Of a stretch of 64,000 nt of DNA, positions 58,321 through 64,000 are shown in pieces. The translations under genes and the position numbers were made by a program. The stretch covers positions 62,001 through 126,000 of the forward strand of contig NZ_JACVEW010000006.1 in assembly GCF_017776525.1 (NCBI RefSeq), read 5' to 3'. The notes under the pieces are model-generated. The model searched no databases and was not told where the DNA came from. It worked only from the letters and a program-made list of their open reading frames with translations. This DNA comes from Marinobacterium alkalitolerans. GTDB lineage: Bacteria > Pseudomonadota > Gammaproteobacteria > Pseudomonadales > Balneatricaceae. Position 1 is the first letter of the stretch; every line of letters starts with the position of its first letter.

Positions 58321-59943
58321 CTACTTTTTAATCACTTTACGTGCCAACTCGACTCCGTACTCCGGTGGCGGCATCCCGATTGGCCCCAATACACTGTCCA
58401 GCTTGCGATCACGTCCGTACAGATCGGGGTGCAGATAGGCGACGCCCTGCTCATCCACCCAGGCCGTGAGGTACACCAGATAGACCGGGACGGGGGCCTG
58501 CAGGGCAATAGGTCGTGTATCGGACTGCGCCAGCGCTTTCTCGACCTGCGCCTGATCCATAAGCGTGCTCACCAGCACATCGATATCCTGCACCCGCACA
58601 CACCCCGAGCTGTAGGCCCTTGGCATTTCGTCAAACAGCCTTTTCTGTGGCGTGTCATGCAGGAAGATGCTGTAAGGATTGGGCATATCCATCCGCACCC
58701 GCCCCAGGCTGTTCAACGGCCCCGGTCGCTGGCGCAGCAACAGGTTGAAGTTGCCGCGAGACAAAGCAGACCAGTCGATACTGTCGATCGCACGCGCTTC
58801 CCAGCGCGCCTCGTCACTCCGCTCCAGCACATCGATCTGGTGACTGCTCAGGTAAGCCGAATCCTCCTGCTGTTTGGGCAGCAGATCTTCAACGGCAATG
58901 CGGAACGGAACGGTCCAATAGGGATTGAACGTCAGGCGTCGAACACTGGCGGCAAAGGATGGCGTCGGACGTGAGGGACGCCCGGCGATCACGGCGTGAC
59001 GCCGCTCCAGCTCACCGTCCTTGATCAGGTCCAGGTTGAATGCCGCTGTTCTGACCAGCAGATAACGGCTGCCCAACTGGCGCGGCAGTGCCCGCCAGCG
59101 AAACAGGTTGGCCCTTATCTGGCGCAGGCGCTGTTCTCGCCCCTGCAGAATGGCCTGCCGGGTATCCGGCCCAATGATCCCGTCCGCCTGTAACCCGTTT
59201 TGACGCTGAATGTGCCGCACCGCTTCAACGACCGGTTCCGAGTAACGCCGGGATGTCCTGTCCACCTGATCCGCATCAAGCCTGGACTGCTGTATCAGCC
59301 AATGCACCAGAATGGGGATGGCGTCATGCTGATCACCCGGTCGCAGCAGGCGTTGTGGCAGTATGGGCGGAGGAATGCTGTCCGGAGGCAACTTCAACTC
59401 CTGACGATAAAGCTCCACCAGCCGCCAGTACTCCGGCGACTGCGGCAACAATGACTGGAGTATCTCTGCCACCGACTCTCCTCGACGCAGACGTGCCGAC
59501 AGTGCGGTGGTGTCCAGTACCGGCACCTCGAAATGCCACTGGCTGTCGGCCTGAGCAACCCGGTCACTGCCGGCCAGATCCCGTGCCAGTGCCAGAAACT
59601 GCTCAGTAAACCACTGCTCCCGCTCGGACAGTGAAAGCCTGCTGTCCAGCCCGTCCAGAAACGACTGTGCGCCATAGTCCTGCGGCCTTAATCCATGCTC
59701 GTAAGACAGCAGCACCCAGGCCTCCAGCTCCTGTTGTGGCACCAGGCGCGGCTCACCCTGAGCGTCAAACCAGACCCGCTCGGCTCCCGTGGCAGAGTAG
59801 AAGTCGCTGACCTCCGGCGTCTGGTTCGCGGTTACGGCCGCATCACTTGCGCGGGCGGCTTCCGGCATGGCGTACGCCTGTGCCGGGCCCAGCAGCAGGC
59901 CGCAGCAAAGCAGCACGCCCATGACAGCCCTGTCAGTTTTCAT
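58321..59943 (-). CDS. ldtD: L,D-transpeptidase LdtD-like (YcbB)
   Basis: A 540 aa periplasmic enzyme forming 3-3 crosslinks in peptidoglycan. Signal peptide ends AQAYAM. A peptidoglycan-binding-like segment (HIQRQNGLQADGIIGPDTR) precedes the YkuD domain with IFLHDTPQ and catalytic Cys in AYSSGCVRVQD. GGAGG lies 5 nt before the ATG at 59943. mepK lies just downstream. Confidence 0.93.
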   Translation of the reverse strand: MKTDRAVMGVLLCCGLLLGPAQAYAMPEAARASDAAVTANQTPEVSDFYSATGAERVWFDAQGEPRLVPQQELEAWVLLSYEHGLRPQDYGAQSFLDGLDSRLSLSEREQWFTEQFLALARDLAGSDRVAQADSQWHFEVPVLDTTALSARLRRGESVAEILQSLLPQSPEYWRLVELYRQELKLPPDSIPPPILPQRLLRPGDQHDAIPILVHWLIQQSRLDADQVDRTSRRYSEPVVEAVRHIQRQNGLQADGIIGPDTRQAILQGREQRLRQIRANLFRWRALPRQLGSRYLLVRTAAFNLDLIKDGELERRHAVIAGRPSRPTPSFAASVRRLTFNPYWTVPFRIAVEDLLPKQQEDSAYLSSHQIDVLERSDEARWEARAIDSIDWSALSRGNFNLLLRQRPGPLNSLGRVRMDMPNPYSIFLHDTPQKRLFDEMPRAYSSGCVRVQDIDVLVSTLMDQAQVEKALAQSDTRPIALQAPVPVYLVYLTAWVDEQGVAYLHPDLYGRDRKLDSVLGPIGMPPPEYGVELARKVIKK

Positions 59944-60075
59944 CTCGGCCTCCACATCCAGGTTTCATATCCTCACTATAGCCTGTCTGCGGATAGTGCT
60001 ATCCTCGCCAACAGCACAGGAATGGCAGGCAGTGCCCGGGTCGTTCCGATATCAACCCGATTAATGGAGTTAAGC

Positions 60076-62166
60076 ATGAAAAAATGGATAGGTGCGGGTG
60101 TCCTGGCAGCCGCCGCAGGCGCAGGGCTGGCCTGGCAACAGGGATGGCTGGGCTCGACATCGGAGACCTCGATGGCACACTTTGTGCCGGCGGACACGGT
60201 CATGTATATCGGCGGCAAGGCCAGCGCCGAACAGGTCGCTCAGTTGCGTGATATGCCCCTGATGGGCCAGTCCCAGCTCCAGATCCAGCAGTTGCTGGCT
60301 GAAATGGATAACCTGGGCCGTGACGAAACTCCTCAGGCACGCTTTGCCACTGTGCTGCTGCGTGAGTTCCTGGGCAATGCTACCACCTACGGCAGCACCG
60401 TTGCGCACTTTGGACTGGACCCGCTCAAGCCACAGGCCATCTACATGGACGGCCTCATGCCGGTACTGCGTTTCGGCATTCAGGATGAGCAGCAGTTCTG
60501 GCGCGTATTTGATCAGGCATCCACCGAGAGTGGCCTGAAGCCGCGCACCCTTACGCTTGAAGGTACCAGCGTCAAGCTCTGGCGTCTGACACAGCCGGGG
60601 GACCAGTCACTTGAATTGGCGGTCACCGTGCACGAGGGAATCGCTACTCTGACCGCTTTCCACTTCCTCGATCAGGAAAACGACCAGCTGCAGCGGCTGG
60701 CCTTGAAAGCGCCTGACAGGTCTCTGGCCGACAGCGGCGAGCTGGCGCAGCTGAAGACAGACTACGGCTTTGATGACAGCCTGCAGGCCTTCATCCATCT
60801 GGAGCGCCTGACACAGGGAATTCTGGATCCGGACAGCATTGGCCTTGGACAGGACCTGAAAGCGCTGCTGCAGGCCCGTGGCAAGCCGCTGCCGACCGAG
60901 CGCCTGGATGCGGCATGCCGCGCGGATATCAGCGCACTGGTTGCACAGGTCCCCCGTTTCGTTGCCGGCAATACCGGTGTGAGCACCGACAACGCACTGG
61001 CGATGCAAAGCCGTTCCGTACTGGAGCTGACCCATGCAGAGCTGGTGAGCGATCTGCGCAGCCTGCGTGGCCACATTCCCTCGCACAGCGGCAGTACCGA
61101 CCAGATTCTGGGGCTGGGCATGGGGCTGAATGTGGATAACCTCATTCCCACGGTCACATCCATGGTGCAGCGCTTCAGGGACTACCCGACCGAATGCGCC
61201 GAGCTGCAGCAGGCCCAGCGTCAGCTGGCCGGTGCGAACCCGGCCATGCTGGGCATGTTCACCGGCATGATCCAGGGCACGCGCGGCGCCGGTTTCTCGC
61301 TGTTTGATCTGGCGATCGACCCGAACACCCTGCAGCCGACCAACCTGGACTTCCTGCTCAGCATCGCCACGGAAAACCCGAACGCACTGCTGGGCATGCT
61401 CGCCATGTCACCGATGGGACGCCAGATCCAGATTCCGACCGATGGCAGCCTTGCCGACATCGACCTGTCCCACCTGATACCGGGGCTGAGCCTGAAGGCA
61501 GGCATGCAGGGCAAGCATCTGGTCGCCTTCAGTGGCGAACAGGCAGGCAAGGCTGCCGCCGAACTGGAGCAGGAAGCGCTGGACGCCAATGGTCACACTC
61601 GCCTGAGCGCCGATTACAACCGGCTGGCCGACCTGATCAGCAATCTGCCTACCCAGGTCGCGGTAGAGCTGGAAAGCGGCACCAGCACTGGCTGCGTGGC
61701 ACAGGCACAGATTGCCAACATGCTCCGCACTCAAGGTGCCCAGGTACGATATGACCTGGACTTCAGTGAACAGGGCATGGACACCCGGATGGCATTCAGC
61801 CTCGACCCGAGCCAGGTACCGCAGGTTGATCCGGTCGGCAGCTGGACGCTGATGGATCAAAGCTATGACTGTCAGGGCGGCGAGCCGATCGGTGTGGAGG
61901 AGATCCGCGCCGATGGAACCGGACAGTACCGCTATAACGATGGCCAGTGTGACCTGTACCGGACCAATTACACCTGGACCCAAAGCGGCAACCTGTTCAC
62001 GCTCACGGCCACTGAAAATGTCAGCCGTGATGACTGCACTCAGGACTGGACCACCGAAGCGCCGGTGAACAGCCAGTGCATTTTGATTCCCTTGGATGAA
62101 GGGTTCCGCTGTATCTACAGTGACGAAGACAGCGAAAGCCTGTTCCATTACCGCCCTGCCGGCTGA
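60076..62166 (+). CDS. DUF3352-type envelope protein
   Basis: A 696 aa protein with an N-terminal signal or anchor (KKWIGAGVLAAAAGAGLAW). The long middle part (about 30-610) resembles DUF3352, with AHFVPADTVMYIGGKAS and many Leu/Gln helices. A Cys-rich tail (about 600-696) contains SYDCQGG, YNDGQCDL, RDDCTQDW, SQCILIP and FRCIYSD. Function unknown. SD TGGAGT precedes the ATG. It is divergent from ldtD, with a GGATAG-TG-CTATCC dyad (59991-60004) between them, and ends at a terminator. Confidence 0.75.
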   Translation: MKKWIGAGVLAAAAGAGLAWQQGWLGSTSETSMAHFVPADTVMYIGGKASAEQVAQLRDMPLMGQSQLQIQQLLAEMDNLGRDETPQARFATVLLREFLGNATTYGSTVAHFGLDPLKPQAIYMDGLMPVLRFGIQDEQQFWRVFDQASTESGLKPRTLTLEGTSVKLWRLTQPGDQSLELAVTVHEGIATLTAFHFLDQENDQLQRLALKAPDRSLADSGELAQLKTDYGFDDSLQAFIHLERLTQGILDPDSIGLGQDLKALLQARGKPLPTERLDAACRADISALVAQVPRFVAGNTGVSTDNALAMQSRSVLELTHAELVSDLRSLRGHIPSHSGSTDQILGLGMGLNVDNLIPTVTSMVQRFRDYPTECAELQQAQRQLAGANPAMLGMFTGMIQGTRGAGFSLFDLAIDPNTLQPTNLDFLLSIATENPNALLGMLAMSPMGRQIQIPTDGSLADIDLSHLIPGLSLKAGMQGKHLVAFSGEQAGKAAAELEQEALDANGHTRLSADYNRLADLISNLPTQVAVELESGTSTGCVAQAQIANMLRTQGAQVRYDLDFSEQGMDTRMAFSLDPSQVPQVDPVGSWTLMDQSYDCQGGEPIGVEEIRADGTGQYRYNDGQCDLYRTNYTWTQSGNLFTLTATENVSRDDCTQDWTTEAPVNSQCILIPLDEGFRCIYSDEDSESLFHYRPAG

Positions 62167-62190
62167 CCGGTTACGGACAGCCATATACGC

Positions 62191-62220
62191 AAACGCCGGG
62201 CATCTGCCCGGCGTTTCTTG
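62191..62220 (+). terminator. Rho-independent terminator after the DUF3352 gene
   Basis: AAACGCCGGGC pairs perfectly with GCCCGGCGTTT around ATCT, followed by CTTG. It may serve both convergent genes. Confidence 0.85.
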
Positions 62221-62241
62221 TTGAGGGGGTCGCCTGATGGC

Positions 62242-64000
62242 CTAGATCACTTCGGCCAGATTGCCCTTCTGCTCCAGCCAACGCTTGCGATCTGCCGAGC
62301 GTTTTTTCGCCAGCAGCATATCCATGATTTCAAGCGTATCGTCACCGGCATCCAGTGACAGCTGCACCAGCCGGCGCGTATCCGGCGACATGGTGGTTTC
62401 ACGCAGCTGCAGCGGGTTCATCTCCCCCAGCCCCTTGAAGCGCTGAACCCCGATTTTGGCATTCTTGCGCTCGGCCCGAATCCGCTCGATGATGCCATCT
62501 TTCTCACCATCATCCAGTGCGTAATAGACCTCTTTGCCAAAGTCGATGCGGTACAGCGGCGGCATGGCCACATAGATATGACCGGCAGCCACCAGAGGCT
62601 TGAAGTGCCGTACGAAGAGTGCGCACAGCAAGGTCGCGATGTGCAGGCCATCCGAATCCGCATCCGCCAGAATACAAATTTTGTTATAGCGCAGGCCGTC
62701 CAGCTTGTCGGAACCCGGGTCGACCCCGATAGCCACCGAAATATCATGAATTTCCTGCGAGGCCAGCACCTCTGCCGGATCCACTTCCCAAGAGTTCAGG
62801 ATCTTGCCGCGCAGGGGCATGATCGCCTGGAACTCACGGTTACGCGCCTGTTTGGCCGAGCCACCGGCGGAATCACCCTCCACCAGAAACAGCTCGGCCT
62901 GTCCGGCATCCGCGCCCGAGCAGTCCGCGAGCTTGCCGGGCAAGGCCGGCCCCTGAGTGACTTTCTTGCGCACCACCTTGCGCCCTGCACGCATGCGACG
63001 CTGGGCACTGGCGATCACCAGTTCGGCCAGCTTCTCCCCTTCTTCAACGTGCAGGTTGAGCCAGAGTGAAAACGCATCCTTGACCGCCCCGGAAATGAAG
63101 GCCGCGACCTGACGCGACGACAGACGCTCCTTGGTCTGGCCGGCAAACTGGGGGTCACGCATCTTGGCGGACAGGATGTAGCAGCAGCGGTCCCAGATAT
63201 CATCCGGGCTCAGCTTGACACCACGCGGCAGCAGGTTACGAAACTCGCAGAACTCGCGCATGGCTTCCAGCAGCCCCGTGCGCATGCCGTTCACATGGGT
63301 ACCGCCCTGAGCAGTCGGAATCAGATTGACGTAACTCTCGGCCGTGACTTCACCGCCGTCGGCCAGCCACTGCACGGCCCATTCCACCGCGTCTTCATCC
63401 CCCTGCAGGCTCCCGGTAAAGGGCTCCGCCGGCAGTGTTTCATACACCTGGGTAGTACCACGCAGATAGGCCACCAGCCCATCCTCGTAGTACCATTCTT
63501 CCTGCTCCTTCTTGCCACTGCTCAGGTCGGTGAAGATCATCTTCAGACCGGGACAGAGCACCGCCTTGGCGCGCAGGTTGTGCTTCAGCCGGGTAACATT
63601 GAACTTGGCACTGTCGAAGTACTTGGGGTCCGGCAAAAAGCGCAGGCTGGTACCGGTGTTACGCTTGCCACAGGTGCCGGTCACCTCCAGTTCGGACACC
63701 TTTTCGCCATCGGCGAACCCGATGCGGTACACCTGTCCATCGCGCTTGATTTCAACATTGAGCAGCTTGGACAGGGCATTGACGACGGACACCCCCACGC
63801 CGTGCAAACCGCCGGAGTAGTTGTAGTTGTCGTTGTTGAACTTGCCCCCGGCATGCAGCTTGGTCAGGATCAGCTCAACCCCGCTGACCCCCTGCTCCGG
63901 ATGAATATCCACCGGCATGCCGCGCCCGTCATCCGACACGCTGAGCGAGCCGTCATCGTGCAGACATACCTCAATCACGCTGGCATGACCGGCCAGGGCC
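62242..64000 (-). CDS. parE: Topoisomerase IV subunit B, N-terminus cut by window edge
   Basis: At least 586 codons, open to the window edge; the first 45-50 residues of the GHKL ATPase lie outside. Present are DDGRGMPVDIHPEQGV and GGLHGVGVSVVNALS (ATP site) and the TOPRIM block FLVEGDSAGGSAKQ with DADSDGLHI. Pairs with ParC for decatenation. Confidence 0.97.
   Translation of the reverse strand, partial: ALAGHASVIEVCLHDDGSLSVSDDGRGMPVDIHPEQGVSGVELILTKLHAGGKFNNDNYNYSGGLHGVGVSVVNALSKLLNVEIKRDGQVYRIGFADGEKVSELEVTGTCGKRNTGTSLRFLPDPKYFDSAKFNVTRLKHNLRAKAVLCPGLKMIFTDLSSGKKEQEEWYYEDGLVAYLRGTTQVYETLPAEPFTGSLQGDEDAVEWAVQWLADGGEVTAESYVNLIPTAQGGTHVNGMRTGLLEAMREFCEFRNLLPRGVKLSPDDIWDRCCYILSAKMRDPQFAGQTKERLSSRQVAAFISGAVKDAFSLWLNLHVEEGEKLAELVIASAQRRMRAGRKVVRKKVTQGPALPGKLADCSGADAGQAELFLVEGDSAGGSAKQARNREFQAIMPLRGKILNSWEVDPAEVLASQEIHDISVAIGVDPGSDKLDGLRYNKICILADADSDGLHIATLLCALFVRHFKPLVAAGHIYVAMPPLYRIDFGKEVYYALDDGEKDGIIERIRAERKNAKIGVQRFKGLGEMNPLQLRETTMSPDTRRLVQLSLDAGDDTLEIMDMLLAKKRSADRKRWLEQKGNLAEVI

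Overview
This 64 kb window is chromosomal DNA of a free-living gammaproteobacterium with a fairly high G+C content. Gene order and protein style suggest the Oceanospirillales, perhaps Marinobacterium or a relative. That placement is inference from remembered synteny (parC with an AhpA-like neighbour, miaB-ybeZ-ybeY-corC-lnt, ybeL/leuS-lptE-holA, proA-nadD-rsfS-rlmH-mrdA-rodA-mltB-rlpA-dacA-lipBA), the BCCT osmolyte carrier and the RegBA redox system. I see no prophage, IS element, integron, CRISPR array, tRNA or rRNA. Almost all the DNA is coding, with tightly packed housekeeping operons and many 1-8 nt start/stop overlaps.

Layout. 1-5.4 kb, leftward: an incomplete PTS-EIIC-like membrane protein, a DnaQ-like exonuclease coupled to a cNMP/CBS/DUF294 signalling protein, and a sodium-type BCCT carrier with its own terminator. 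5.4-7.4 kb, rightward: redox two-component system regB-regA, apparently starting at a CTG codon and preceded by a textbook RegA/PrrA box. 7.4-10.9 kb, leftward: leuA, a psi-like (HolD) protein, rimI and a stand-alone CbiM-like permease. 11-14.5 kb: patB, a proline-racemase-family enzyme and an MDR reductase. 14.6-17.5 kb: the EF-P module (epmA, efp, epmB) with a large hairpin repeat inside it. 17.6-29.9 kb: miaB to lnt, then leuS-lptE-holA, a small cytochrome c and trmL.

30-34.8 kb: nitrogen control. glnA and ntrBC each show a sigma-54 -24/-12 element and an upstream NtrC site, with a terminator between them, so glnA and ntrBC look separately inducible by NtrC~P. 34.8-38.7 kb: typA, pip, dtd and an OsmC-family gene with a clear promoter and an overlapping palindrome. 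38.8-50.5 kb: a leftward run from proA to lipA, covering proline and NAD synthesis, ribosome maturation, the elongasome (PBP2/RodA), wall hydrolases, DD-carboxypeptidase and lipoate synthesis. A strong hairpin divides it just before dat. 50.7-64 kb: topoisomerase IV genes parC and parE (parE cut by the window edge) flank envelope genes: an AhpA-like protein, ChaN, a LEA-like lipoprotein, a TlpA fusion, MepK, an LdtD-like L,D-transpeptidase and a large DUF3352 protein.

I found no convincing new multi-gene system. The items most worth a second look are the regulatory DNA in front of regBA, the hairpin repeat between epmA and efp, the Ser/Thr-type racemase homologue, the degenerate-cyclase AhpA-like protein, and the small unknown genes translationally coupled to trmL and chaN.
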